Of a stretch of 64,000 nt of DNA, positions 51,687 to 61,134 are shown piece by piece. The translations under genes and the position numbers were made by a program. Under the pieces are notes generated by a model. The model saw only the letters and a list, made by a program, of their open reading frames with translations, was not told the DNA's origin and did no database searches. How positions within the stretch are numbered: the stretch's first letter is position 1; each line of letters opens with the position of its first letter. Origin of the DNA: Saliniradius amylolyticus (lineage in GTDB: Bacteria; Pseudomonadota; Gammaproteobacteria; Enterobacterales; Alteromonadaceae); assembly GCF_003143555.1 (NCBI RefSeq), contig NZ_CP029347.1, positions 1,550,001-1,614,000 of the forward strand, written 5' to 3'.

Positions 51687-52946
51687 ATGCGCCCGTTACG
51701 TTTAATCTGCCGCCCGTTGATAATGGGATTGTTACTGTGCAGCGGACCCGCTTTAAGTGCTGTACAGATCCAGTTTTGGACCATGCAGCTCTCCCCTTTT
51801 CACGATGAATATGTCAACGGACTCATTGAACGCTTCGAAGCAGATCACCCTGATATCCGGGTAAAGTGGGTGGATGTTCCCTGGAAGGAGATGGAAAAGA
51901 AAATGCTGGCCTCGGTAGCGGCCAGGACGGCCCCCGATGTGGTCAACCTCAACCCGCAGTTTTCTTCAAAGCTCGCCTCCTATGGCGCTTTAGCAGATCC
52001 TGAAGACTACCTGACCCAATCGCAGGTCAACCGTTTTCTGCCCGCCATCTGGAAAGCGAATCGTTACCATGGCCAGACGTTTGCCATTCCCTGGTATTTG
52101 TCCACCACTATCACTATTTACAACCGCCAAATGATGCAACAAGCGGACGTCTCGGTGCCCGAAACCCATGAAGGTATTCTGGAAGCGGCTAAAACCATTA
52201 AGAAAAAGCTGGGCAAGTACACCTACTTCCCGGCTATGGACGGCAGTAAGCCACTGGAAGATCTGGTCACCTCAGGTGCCAAACTGGTCAATGATAGTCA
52301 AACTGCCGCAGGTTTTAATACCGGGCAAGGCCGCGAGTTTTTCGAACTCTATCGTCAGCTCTATCAGCAAGAGCTGATCCCAAAGAATGTCCTTACCGAG
52401 GGACATCATAAAGCCGTAGACCTGTTTCAGTCCGGACAACTGGCGATGATCAGCACGGGTATGCAGTTCCTCAACACCATTAAGATCAATGCGCCGGATC
52501 TCTACCAGCAGATAGACGTCGCTCCCCAGCTTGGAGCCCAATCGGGTCGATTTAATGTGGCCGCCATGAATCTGGCCGTCCCCATGCTCTCCAGGCATAA
52601 ACACGCCGCATTTGAATTTGCCGCCTTTGTGACCAATGCTGAAAATCAAATGGCACTGGCTAAACGAGTGCCCTTACTGCCCTCTACAAAAGCCAGTTAC
52701 CAGTCTGACTTTTTCCAACCCAAAGACAGTCAGGCACCCAAAAGCCTGTTCGAGAAGGCGCGCTACGTATCTGCCGAGCAAGTGTTAGAAGGCCACGTAC
52801 TGGTACCACCGCTGCCTAAATACAGCAAACTCAGAAACAGCTTCGTTCGCAACCTGCAATCGGCCATGGTGGGCAAGCTCTCGGTGGATGAGGCGGTACA
52901 GCAAGCCGCCGATACCTGGGCTCTGTTTTTAGGAGATCGCTCGTGA
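51687..52946 (+). CDS. ABC transporter sugar-binding protein (family 1)
   Basis: A 419-aa extracellular solute-binding protein. The start at ATG 51687 gives a good signal peptide (RPLRLICRPLIMGLLLCSGPALSA); earlier TTG and ATG codons are less suitable. Family 1 features: VQIQFWTMQLSPFHDEYVNGLIERFEADHPDIRVKW and TAPDVVNLNPQFSSKLASYGAL. It binds oligosaccharides in the periplasm for the MalF/MalG-type permeases encoded downstream. Its stop overlaps the next GTG. Confidence 0.9.
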   Translation: MRPLRLICRPLIMGLLLCSGPALSAVQIQFWTMQLSPFHDEYVNGLIERFEADHPDIRVKWVDVPWKEMEKKMLASVAARTAPDVVNLNPQFSSKLASYGALADPEDYLTQSQVNRFLPAIWKANRYHGQTFAIPWYLSTTITIYNRQMMQQADVSVPETHEGILEAAKTIKKKLGKYTYFPAMDGSKPLEDLVTSGAKLVNDSQTAAGFNTGQGREFFELYRQLYQQELIPKNVLTEGHHKAVDLFQSGQLAMISTGMQFLNTIKINAPDLYQQIDVAPQLGAQSGRFNVAAMNLAVPMLSRHKHAAFEFAAFVTNAENQMALAKRVPLLPSTKASYQSDFFQPKDSQAPKSLFEKARYVSAEQVLEGHVLVPPLPKYSKLRNSFVRNLQSAMVGKLSVDEAVQQAADTWALFLGDRS

Positions 52947-53854
52947 ATCAGGTTATTGGCATCGATATTGGCGGCACCAAGGTGCGGGGGGCTTGCTTTG
53001 ATAAAGCCCTAACGCCCTCTCATATGCAGCAGTTGCCTGCCAACGCCGCTGAGGGTCGAGAGGCGGTACTGGAAGCCATTAATAAGCTCCTCACTGAGTT
53101 GTTCGCCGTCTCCTCAACCCCTGTTAAAGCCATTGGCATTTCCAGTGCAGGTATAATCGACCCGGCCACAGGCGTTGTGATAGATGCCACCGACGCCATT
53201 CCCGGCTGGTCTGGCACGCCCCTGACCGCCGAGGTAGAAAAGGCCTTTAACATTCCCGCAGTCGCCGTCAATGATGTCAAAGCGGCGTTACTGGGCGAAT
53301 TATCGGCAAATAACGCCTTACAACAGGGGCGCTGTTTTATGTTGACCCTGGGTACCGGCTTGGGTGGCGCACTGGCAGAACAAGGGCAGATCGTTCACGG
53401 CCGGCACCAGCTCGCCGGACACATCGGCCGCACGCGTTTACCCCACCCCTGGAAACCAAGTGAGTGGCTCACCCTGGATAGGCTGGTGTCTGGCTCTGGT
53501 CTTGCTTTTATTGCCAATCAGTTAGCTTCTGAAGCGCTCTTTGCCGATGGCAAAGCAGTGACAAGAGCGCTGGATCAAGGTAACCACTTGGCCTCTCAAG
53601 CCATCGAACTGTTTTGCCAGCACCTGGCCGCTACTATAGAAAACCTGTACTGGCTGTTGGACCCCGACGCCATTGTTATTGGGGGCGGTCTTATCGACGC
53701 TCGCCAGTACTGGTGGTCACAAGTACAGGAGCGTCTGCAACAGCGTGATCTTGATATCAATCTGCAGGTGGCCCAATTGGCCAACGATGCTGGCGCCGTC
53801 GGCGCGGCTAAGCTGGCATTGCAATCTATAGGAATTCGCCATGTTGAATCGTAA
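52943..53854 (+). CDS. ROK-family kinase, probable N-acetylmannosamine kinase (NanK-type)
   Basis: A 303-aa ROK protein from a GTG start with AGGAGA upstream. GIDIGGTKVRGA binds phosphate; TLGTGLGGAL and GHIGRTRLPHPWK follow. The ROK zinc-binding Cys cluster normally found after the GH motif is absent here. Pairing with nanE in the same locus suggests ManNAc as substrate, though glucose or other hexoses are possible. Overlaps the first permease gene by 14 bases. Confidence 0.8.
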   Translation: MNQVIGIDIGGTKVRGACFDKALTPSHMQQLPANAAEGREAVLEAINKLLTELFAVSSTPVKAIGISSAGIIDPATGVVIDATDAIPGWSGTPLTAEVEKAFNIPAVAVNDVKAALLGELSANNALQQGRCFMLTLGTGLGGALAEQGQIVHGRHQLAGHIGRTRLPHPWKPSEWLTLDRLVSGSGLAFIANQLASEALFADGKAVTRALDQGNHLASQAIELFCQHLAATIENLYWLLDPDAIVIGGGLIDARQYWWSQVQERLQQRDLDINLQVAQLANDAGAVGAAKLALQSIGIRHVES

Positions 53855-54704
53855 CAGTCTGACTCCATACCTGTTTCTAATTCCGGCCTGTGCCATCATC
53901 GGTGCCTTTGTGCTCTACCCGATGTTGCACGCGATCGCCGCCAGCCTGACTGATTACAATATGATCACCGAATCCCGGTTTGTGGGATTGGATAACTATG
54001 CTCAGCTGGCCGAAGATCCCTTCTTCTGGAATGCACTGCAAAATACTCTATTGTATTTGGTCATTGTAGTACCGGTCTTGGTCATTGCGCCCATCTTCCT
54101 GGCCATTTTAGTCAACCGCTCGCTGCCGGGAATCAAACTGTTTAGGGCCATTTTCTATCTACCGGTAATCACATCACTGGTGGTTACCGGTCTCATCTGG
54201 AAATGGTTGTACGAAGAGCAGGGGCTGCTTAATTATTTTCTGATGGCCACCGGCATTACCGATGATCCAGTTGCCTTTCTCACCGATCCGGCTAACGCCC
54301 TGTTTTCGGTGATGGCGGTAACCATCTGGACCGGTATGGGCTATTACATGGTGATTTACCTGGCAGGATTACAATCCATCCCACGAGATCTGTATGAAGC
54401 CGCCGAGGTAGAAGGCATCTCCAAGTTTAAACAGACCCTGTATATCACCATTCCGCTGTTAAAGCCCTCCATCGCCGTGGTCAGTGTGATGTCCTCCATC
54501 GCTGCCATGAAAGTATTTGAAGAGATCTATGTGATGACTCAGGGTGGGCCGCTGGATGCCACCAAGACGCTGGTGTACTTCATTTACCAAAGCGCCTTTG
54601 AGGAGTTTGAAATGGGCTATGCCTCCGCCGCCGGTGTGGTGTTATTCCTGATGACGCTGTGCTTTTCCCTGATTAACCTGTTTATGCTAAGGAAAGACAA
54701 ATGA
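53841..54704 (+). CDS. ABC sugar transporter permease (MalF/UgpA-type)
   Basis: A 287-aa permease with six membrane helices. The EAA loop appears as YEAAEVEGISKFKQTLYITIPLLKPSI. It pairs with the next gene as heterodimeric channel of the ABC importer. Overlaps its neighbours by 14 and 4 bases, so synthesis is coupled. Confidence 0.92.
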   Translation: MLNRNSLTPYLFLIPACAIIGAFVLYPMLHAIAASLTDYNMITESRFVGLDNYAQLAEDPFFWNALQNTLLYLVIVVPVLVIAPIFLAILVNRSLPGIKLFRAIFYLPVITSLVVTGLIWKWLYEEQGLLNYFLMATGITDDPVAFLTDPANALFSVMAVTIWTGMGYYMVIYLAGLQSIPRDLYEAAEVEGISKFKQTLYITIPLLKPSIAVVSVMSSIAAMKVFEEIYVMTQGGPLDATKTLVYFIYQSAFEEFEMGYASAAGVVLFLMTLCFSLINLFMLRKDK

Positions 54705-55528
54705 AACACCCCGCGTTTGCCGTGTTAAATCGTTACCTTGGCCTGCTATTGATGGCAGTAGTCACCATAGGGCCTTTCCTATGGCTGCTGTCCACCGCTC
54801 TCAAATCCGGTGACGAAAATATCTTCCAGTATCCGCCGTCGTTGTTGCCAGAAGATCCAACCCTGGACAACTTCTGGCGGGTGATTGAGAGCCAGCCCTT
54901 TATGCTGTATTTAAAAAACAGTGTGCTGGTGGCCATATTGTCGGTTACTGCCAATCTTATTTTTGCTTCTCTGGCCGCTTACCCGCTGGCCCGGATGGAG
55001 TTTAAAGGTAAGAACCTGATCTTCATTGTTCTACTTAGCTCCATGATGATCCCCTTTCAGCTGCTGATGATCCCAGTCTACAGCATCGCCATTTCCCTGG
55101 GACTGCAGAACTCCTACCTGGGGCTCATATTGCCCCATGCCTGCAGTGCCTTTGGGGTATTTTTAATGCGGCAAGCCTTCTTAGGCATTCCCCGGGCACT
55201 GGAAGAAGCTGCCATGGTGGAAGGCTTAAACCGCTTGCAGATCTGGTGGCATATTCTGCTGCCGCTGGTGAAGCCGTCGCTGGCAACCCTGGCGGTATTC
55301 AGCTTTATCGCCGTATGGGGCGACTTTCTCTGGCCCCTGATTATCCTGGATGATCCGGGCTACTACACCCTGCCGTTGGGCGTGAATCGCCTGGCCAATA
55401 CTTTTTCCATGGATTGGCGCTTAGTGGCCGCTGGCGCGATCTTCTCCATCGTCCCCATATTGATCGTATTTATTTTCAGTCAGAAGTACTTTATCGAAGG
55501 TGCCATGAAAGGGAGCGTAAAAGGATGA
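54701..55528 (+). CDS. ABC sugar transporter permease (MalG/UgpE-type)
   Basis: A 275-aa permease with six membrane helices and EAA motif LEEAAMVEGLNRLQIWWHILLPLVKPSL. Second subunit of the importer. Its stop codon overlaps the GH38 start (ATGA). The ABC ATPase of the system lies six genes further on at 61135. Confidence 0.92.
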   Translation: MKHPAFAVLNRYLGLLLMAVVTIGPFLWLLSTALKSGDENIFQYPPSLLPEDPTLDNFWRVIESQPFMLYLKNSVLVAILSVTANLIFASLAAYPLARMEFKGKNLIFIVLLSSMMIPFQLLMIPVYSIAISLGLQNSYLGLILPHACSAFGVFLMRQAFLGIPRALEEAAMVEGLNRLQIWWHILLPLVKPSLATLAVFSFIAVWGDFLWPLIILDDPGYYTLPLGVNRLANTFSMDWRLVAAGAIFSIVPILIVFIFSQKYFIEGAMKGSVKG

Positions 55529-58071
55529 GTCAGTCCGTTGCCGTTGTTGTACAAACCCATTGGGATCGGGAGTGGTATTATCCCCACCAAACCTTCCTGG
55601 CCCGCCTGCTACAGGTTATGGAGCAGGTGGTAGAACAGCTGGACGCCGGGGAACTAACAAGCTTTTTGTTCGACGGCCAGGTATCGGCCATCGACGACTT
55701 TTATACCGCCGCCGAGCCTGAGCTGGCCGCACGGGTTCAGGACTATGTACGCCAGGGCAAGATCGTCATCGGCCCCTGGTACATCATGGCCGACGAATTT
55801 CTCTGTGCCGGTGAGTCGCTGATCCGCAACCTGGAACTGGGCCGGACGCGTGCCGATGAACTCGGCCAGTGTCAGAATGTGGGCTATCTGCCCGACACCT
55901 TTGGTCACATCTCCCAGATGCCGCAGATTTTAAAAGGCTTTGGCATCGATAATGCGGTGGCCTGGCGCGGCATCGATCACAGCGAATCGGAAATGATCTG
56001 GCAGGCCGCCGATGGCAGCGAGGTGTTTACCGTCTTTCTTACCGAGGGCTATTACCAGCACCCGTTCAATACCGACAACTGGCAGAGAAACCTAACCACT
56101 TACTTAGATAAAATTGCCACGCGCTCCACCGGTCAGCGTCTGCTACTGACCCAAGGGGGCGATCATCTGCTGACCCGGGAAGGCTTGCAAACGCGCATCC
56201 AGGAATTTAATCAAGGTCAAAACACCTACCAACTCGAGCAGCAACGCCTCGAAGACTATGTGAATGAGCTTAAAGGCAGCAGCGGTCAGTTAGGCCGACT
56301 CACCGGCGAGCTCAGAGGCAATGACAATATTTTCGTACTGCCCGATGTACTCTCCACCCGCCAGTATCTGAAACAGGCCAACCAACACATTGAAGACCGC
56401 CTCACCGGCTTGATTGAGCCGCTGCTGGCTATTGCGCCTCTGGCCCGCTATCCGGAGCACTATCTGAGGCAAACCTGGAAGCTGCTTATTGAGCAGCACG
56501 CCCACGATTCTATCTGCGGCTGCAGCGTGGATGAAGTGCATGAAGAGATGCAGGTGCGCTTTAAACAGCTTAATCAGCGCCTGGATGCCTTGCAGAAGCA
56601 AGCCCAGCTGGCATTGGGGCTGTCCAATAACCGCATGACCAAACACCGCGAGCAGGGTTTATCCAATCCTTTTGCCGATGACAGCCGGTTCAGCCTATTT
56701 AATCCAAGTCCCAAACCGGTCAGCGGCTGGCAACCACTGAGCCTGTTTTTGGCCGGTGAAGAGGCCCAGATGCTGACCATTACCGACAATAAGGGTAATA
56801 CCCTGCCCTGCACGGTAATAAGCTCCGAGCCAACGGCGGATTTTCACTCGCCAATTGACGACTTTCCCGACCAGGTGTCAGGTATTCGTTACCAGGTATT
56901 ACTCAAGGCCGACTTAGATGGCCTTGAATTAAAACCGCTTAATGTTGAGGCTGACCGCCAATCCGTTGCTGGCCCGACGAACACTGAGACGACTTACTTT
57001 GAAAACGCGTATTATCGAATCGAGCCGACTCAAGATGGCAAGCTGCAGTTTACCGACAAACAAAGCCAGAAACGTTACGACAATTGGCTGAGCCTGACCT
57101 CCGAACTGGACGCCGGGGACAGCTATAATTTTTCGCCGGTGGATGGGGTGCTACGCCATAGCCAAATTACCCGAGTGCGTCAGTGTCGACACTGGGACAA
57201 TGGTTTACAGCAGTTGGTGCTGGAAATCACACTGACCCAACCGGCAAGCCTTAACGACGATCGCCAGGGTGCCCACGATAAGACCGTCGACAGCCAAGGC
57301 CAGCTTTGCCTGACCCTGCTGCCTGACCGCCAGCATATCGACGTGAGTCTAAGTTGGCATAACCGGGCTCAGGATCAGCGCCTTCGTATCAACCTGCCGC
57401 TTGGCGAGCGCGTCGCGCACTCTTACGCCGACAGCGCCTTTGACTGGGTCAAACGGCCTAAGGTCTATTTCGATGATGCGCCGGTCTCCGGCATGCAGGA
57501 AACCCCGGTGGCGGTGAACCCCAGCTATTCGGCCATCAAGGCGGGTCGCCTTGGTGTGATGCAGCGTGGCCTGCAGGAATTTGAACTGGTCGGTGATGAG
57601 CACGGCGATACCCTGGCGGTAACCTTACTGCGCAGCGTCGGCTGGTTGTCGCGCCGGGACCTCAGCACCCGGGGTCAGGGTGCAGGCCCCGATCTGGCTA
57701 CCCCCCAGGCTCAGTGTTTAGGCCAGTATGAGTTTCACTTTGCGCTACTGCCTGGTGATCCCACGCCCACTAAACTGCTCAATCAGGCCCGGCAGTTCCG
57801 TCAGCCGGTGGCTGTGTTACGGGGGCACAGCGAGCATCAGGCGCCTCAGGTCCAGCTACACAGCCCGGAGCTGCAGATCACCAGCTGCCGCCGTGTTAAA
57901 GACCATCTGGAAGTGCGGCTTTGGAACCCGCAGGAGTCCGAGGTTAAGGCCGACTTTGGCACTCAATCAGTGACCCGCACCGATCTAAACGGCGATCCTC
58001 TGCCACTGTCACTGGTGGTCCAGCCAAAACAGATTGCCACCTTCACCCTTAAATTAGGAGCCAACCAATGA
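55525..58071 (+). CDS. Cytosolic alpha-mannosidase, GH38
   Basis: An 848-aa enzyme from ATG 55525 (AAAAGG upstream). No signal peptide, so it acts on imported sugar. GH38 motifs: VVQTHWDREWYYP with zinc ligands His and Asp near residues 11-13, YLPDTFGHISQMPQIL with the nucleophile Asp, AWRGIDHSE, and EQHAHDSICGCSVDEVHEEM with the fourth zinc ligand. A C-terminal beta-sandwich completes the family fold. It releases alpha-linked mannose (or a modified mannose such as ManNAc). Overlaps both neighbours. Confidence 0.92.
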   Translation: MSQSVAVVVQTHWDREWYYPHQTFLARLLQVMEQVVEQLDAGELTSFLFDGQVSAIDDFYTAAEPELAARVQDYVRQGKIVIGPWYIMADEFLCAGESLIRNLELGRTRADELGQCQNVGYLPDTFGHISQMPQILKGFGIDNAVAWRGIDHSESEMIWQAADGSEVFTVFLTEGYYQHPFNTDNWQRNLTTYLDKIATRSTGQRLLLTQGGDHLLTREGLQTRIQEFNQGQNTYQLEQQRLEDYVNELKGSSGQLGRLTGELRGNDNIFVLPDVLSTRQYLKQANQHIEDRLTGLIEPLLAIAPLARYPEHYLRQTWKLLIEQHAHDSICGCSVDEVHEEMQVRFKQLNQRLDALQKQAQLALGLSNNRMTKHREQGLSNPFADDSRFSLFNPSPKPVSGWQPLSLFLAGEEAQMLTITDNKGNTLPCTVISSEPTADFHSPIDDFPDQVSGIRYQVLLKADLDGLELKPLNVEADRQSVAGPTNTETTYFENAYYRIEPTQDGKLQFTDKQSQKRYDNWLSLTSELDAGDSYNFSPVDGVLRHSQITRVRQCRHWDNGLQQLVLEITLTQPASLNDDRQGAHDKTVDSQGQLCLTLLPDRQHIDVSLSWHNRAQDQRLRINLPLGERVAHSYADSAFDWVKRPKVYFDDAPVSGMQETPVAVNPSYSAIKAGRLGVMQRGLQEFELVGDEHGDTLAVTLLRSVGWLSRRDLSTRGQGAGPDLATPQAQCLGQYEFHFALLPGDPTPTKLLNQARQFRQPVAVLRGHSEHQAPQVQLHSPELQITSCRRVKDHLEVRLWNPQESEVKADFGTQSVTRTDLNGDPLPLSLVVQPKQIATFTLKLGANQ

Positions 58072-59552
58072 CGCGCGCCACGATTCTCGCCCTGCCGGTG
58101 GATGGCCGTCCGGTTACCCGTGAGCAGCTAGGCCTTCTTGCCAGGGCTGCTGACTGTGAGCTACTGCTGCCCGAGGTGGATGCGCTGGGCTTTTTCCGGG
58201 AACCTGCCGATCGTAAGCAGCTACATCAATGGATCCACCAGCAAGCCTCGAAGGCCGATGGCTTTATACTGTCGCTGGATATGCTGGTCTATGGCGGTTT
58301 GGTGCCATCGCGCTTTATCGAGGACGATCTGGACAGCCTGCGTGAGTGGCTGGAATTGCTTAAAGACTTAAAACAGCACTATCCCGACAAGCCTTTGTAT
58401 GGCTTTTGCGCCACCATGCGCATGTCCAATAACAACGAAAACGAAGAGGAAAAGCTCTATTGGGCCGATTATGGCACCGATATCTGGGAGTGGTCCTTTT
58501 ACAGCGATCGTTTCGACTGCTTAGCCGACAGTGAAGATAAGACCCGCGCCGAGGCGGCCAAGGCGCGTATTCCCAAAGCCATCCGTGAGGATTATCTGGC
58601 AACGCGCAGGCGTAATCTGGCGATCACCGAACAAATCCTGGATTGGGTTGACGACGGTATCATCGACCGGTTGATCCTGCCCCAGGATGACACCGCCGAA
58701 TACGGCTTTAATATTGCCGAGCGCCGCCACTGGCAGCAGCAGGTAGCAAGCCGAGGGCTTAGCCAAAACGTCGCCATTTACGCCGGGGCCGACGAAGTCG
58801 CCGCCACCTTACTGGCCTGTCAGTTACAGCAGCTTGGTGTGGTCGAAAAAACCAGACTGGCTATCGACCCTCATCATGCCGACAGCCTGAGCCAGATGGT
58901 GGCGCGTTATGAAGATCGTCCGGTGGTGGACTCACTCCAGGGCCAGATAGCCGCAGCAGGCGCAGAACTCGTATCATCCCCGGACGATGCCGATGCCATT
59001 ATCGCCGTACACTGCCAGGGCCACCAGCAGGGCGACTGGGCGCTGGGCTACCCCTTACCCGAAAGCCTGCCTCATGATCCTGAGTGGCTTGAGCGTATTG
59101 CCAACGTCGATAAGCCGGTGGGCTTGTTGGATCTGGCCTATGCCAATGGCGGCGATCCTGAGCTTATTCAGGCTCTGGATGCCAAGCTTAATCAATTCAG
59201 CGCCTATGGCGCCTGGAATACCGCCAGCAACAGCATTGGCTTTTTAGTGACTCAGTTATGTCTGGCTAAAAAGCCTGATGCCGCCGCCAATCGCCACCTG
59301 CTGGCCATTCGGCTGCTGGACGATTATCTGTATCAGGCAAGGTTACGCCAGCATCTTCGCCGTCAGCTTACCGGCACAGAATCGGCCAGCGAATTAACCG
59401 CACTGGCGCGCAAGACCTACCTGTCAGTGGCCAGACAGTGGCTAGCCGACCATGGCCTGGAGGATATTCAACTGGATGATGTCTACCTGCCCTGGCAGCG
59501 CAGCTTCGAGATCGGCCTTGTTACCAAAATCGCGCAGGGAGCCACGTCATGA
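58068..59552 (+). CDS. DUF4127 family protein
   Basis: A 494-aa cytosolic protein. The DUF4127 pattern is clear: LALPVDGRPVTREQLGLLARAADCELLLPE, then SLDMLVYGGLVPSR and CATMRMSNNNENEEEKLYWADYG, then LPQDDTAEYGFNIAERR and LDLAYANGGD. Conserved Asp, Glu and Asn stretches suggest a metal-dependent or acid-base enzyme. The biochemical activity is unknown. It overlaps the GH38 and FAD-oxidoreductase genes by 4 bases each, so it most likely acts on the same substrate. Confidence 0.85.
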   Translation: MTRATILALPVDGRPVTREQLGLLARAADCELLLPEVDALGFFREPADRKQLHQWIHQQASKADGFILSLDMLVYGGLVPSRFIEDDLDSLREWLELLKDLKQHYPDKPLYGFCATMRMSNNNENEEEKLYWADYGTDIWEWSFYSDRFDCLADSEDKTRAEAAKARIPKAIREDYLATRRRNLAITEQILDWVDDGIIDRLILPQDDTAEYGFNIAERRHWQQQVASRGLSQNVAIYAGADEVAATLLACQLQQLGVVEKTRLAIDPHHADSLSQMVARYEDRPVVDSLQGQIAAAGAELVSSPDDADAIIAVHCQGHQQGDWALGYPLPESLPHDPEWLERIANVDKPVGLLDLAYANGGDPELIQALDAKLNQFSAYGAWNTASNSIGFLVTQLCLAKKPDAAANRHLLAIRLLDDYLYQARLRQHLRRQLTGTESASELTALARKTYLSVARQWLADHGLEDIQLDDVYLPWQRSFEIGLVTKIAQGATS

Positions 59553-61132
59553 ACAGCTATCAAACCCAGGTCGCCGTTATCGGGGCCAGCCTGGGCGGCG
59601 TGATGGCCGCCTGGCAAAGCTGTCGTCAGGGCGTTAAGACGATTCTGGTCAGCGAATACCACTGGCTGGGCGGACAGATGACATCCCAGGGCGTACCGCC
59701 CGACGAACACCGCTTTATCGAATCTTTTGGCGCCTCAAAAAGCTATTACGCCTTTCGCAAGGCCATTCGCGAGCACTACCAGGCGCAGCCGGATTTTGTC
59801 GATAACAGCAGCCTTACCGAAGGACTGAACCCCGGCGATGGTTGGGTCAGCCGTTTGTGCTTCGAGCCTAAAGTCGCCGAGGACTACTTCCGGGACCTGC
59901 TTCAGCCCTTTGTGGAACAGGGACTACTGGTGTTACTGGAGCGCCATCGACTCAGTTCGGTCCAGTGCCAGCAAGATCGCATCACCGCCGTCGAGGTTCA
60001 GTGCCCTCAAGGCAAAGCGGTCAGCCTGATGGCCGATGTTTACTTAGATGCCACGGACACCGGCGAGCTGCTGAAACAGGCCAATATGCCCTATGCGCTG
60101 GGCAAGGAAAGCCGGGACGAATTTAACGAACCGCAGACTCCGGAGACGGCTGATCCCATGGATCAGCAGCCGGTGACCTGGGTGATGGCACTAAGAAAAT
60201 ACCCGGGCAAGGCACCGGCTATTGCTAAACCCCCTGCCTATGACTTCTGGCGGGACTATCACCTGCCCGGTTATGACTATCCGATCTTCAGTGAGAAGCT
60301 GCCCGGTGGTGAGCCTTTCGGTCATATCACCTTGCCACTTTTTGGTCAGGGCGAGACCTTGGATCTGTGGCGCTACCGGCGGGTTATCGCCGCGAAAAAC
60401 TGGCGCAGCGACAAGCAGGATGTGAGTCTTATCAACTGGGCGCAAAACGATTACGCGCTGGAACCTTATCTGGATAACCCAGATTTTAGTGAAGAAGAAC
60501 TGGCAGAGCGCGCCCGTCAGTTATCCCTGTGTCTGCTCTACTGGCTGCAAAATGAGGCACCGCGCCACTCGGTATGCGAAGCCGGTTTTGGCTTTCCCGA
60601 ACTGGGTTTAGCGCCCGACGTGACCGGCACCGAAGACGGCCTGGCACAGCAGCTTTATATTCGCGAATCGAGACGCATCAAGGGCCTGGAAACCCTGACC
60701 TTGTGCGACATTCAGGCCGATGGGAATAGCGATAGCAATCCGTTACGCGCAACCAATTCAGTAGGCATTGGGCTGTATAATATGGATATCCACCCCACCT
60801 GTCGTTCTCAGATGGGGGCCAATGCCCGGGTGCGTCCCTTCGAACTGCCCTTGGGTATCTTTATCCCCAAAACCATCACCAACCTGTTACCCGCCTGTAA
60901 GAACTTAAGCGTCACCCATCTGGTAGGCGCCGTGACCCGGGTACATCCGGTGGAATGGCTGGTCGGTGAAGTGGCCGGACTGATCGCCGCCTACAGCATA
61001 AGCCAGGGAAAAACACCGGCCGACATACACAGTGATCCCAGGCAGGTAACACAGCTACAACAGCTGCTGGAGGTTCAGGGCATTCCCCTGCACTGGCCCG
61101 ATAACAATGCATTCAGTCGCTATGAGGAGTAA
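59549..61132 (+). CDS. FAD-dependent oxidoreductase (FAD_oxidored type)
   Basis: A 527-aa protein. N-terminal FAD-binding motif AVIGASLGGVMAAWQSCRQG (GASLGG in place of the usual GxGxxG), then WLGGQMTSQGVPPDEH and a C-terminal LPACKNLSVTHLVGAVTRVHPVEWLVGEVAG closing the FAD fold. These are hallmarks of the FAD_oxidored family found in many sugar loci. Sugar oxidation is likely; substrate and acceptor are unknown. No signal peptide, so cytosolic. Overlaps the DUF4127 gene by 4 bases. Confidence 0.85.
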   Translation: MNSYQTQVAVIGASLGGVMAAWQSCRQGVKTILVSEYHWLGGQMTSQGVPPDEHRFIESFGASKSYYAFRKAIREHYQAQPDFVDNSSLTEGLNPGDGWVSRLCFEPKVAEDYFRDLLQPFVEQGLLVLLERHRLSSVQCQQDRITAVEVQCPQGKAVSLMADVYLDATDTGELLKQANMPYALGKESRDEFNEPQTPETADPMDQQPVTWVMALRKYPGKAPAIAKPPAYDFWRDYHLPGYDYPIFSEKLPGGEPFGHITLPLFGQGETLDLWRYRRVIAAKNWRSDKQDVSLINWAQNDYALEPYLDNPDFSEEELAERARQLSLCLLYWLQNEAPRHSVCEAGFGFPELGLAPDVTGTEDGLAQQLYIRESRRIKGLETLTLCDIQADGNSDSNPLRATNSVGIGLYNMDIHPTCRSQMGANARVRPFELPLGIFIPKTITNLLPACKNLSVTHLVGAVTRVHPVEWLVGEVAGLIAAYSISQGKTPADIHSDPRQVTQLQQLLEVQGIPLHWPDNNAFSRYEE

Positions 61133-61134
61133 CC

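Noticed and set aside
50103-53854. Calling the second locus a sialic acid (nan) operon because of NanE and a NanK-like kinase
   Set aside because: No NanA lyase, sialidase or sialate transporter is visible, and a GH38 mannosidase with mannose-handling genes fits a mannoside better.
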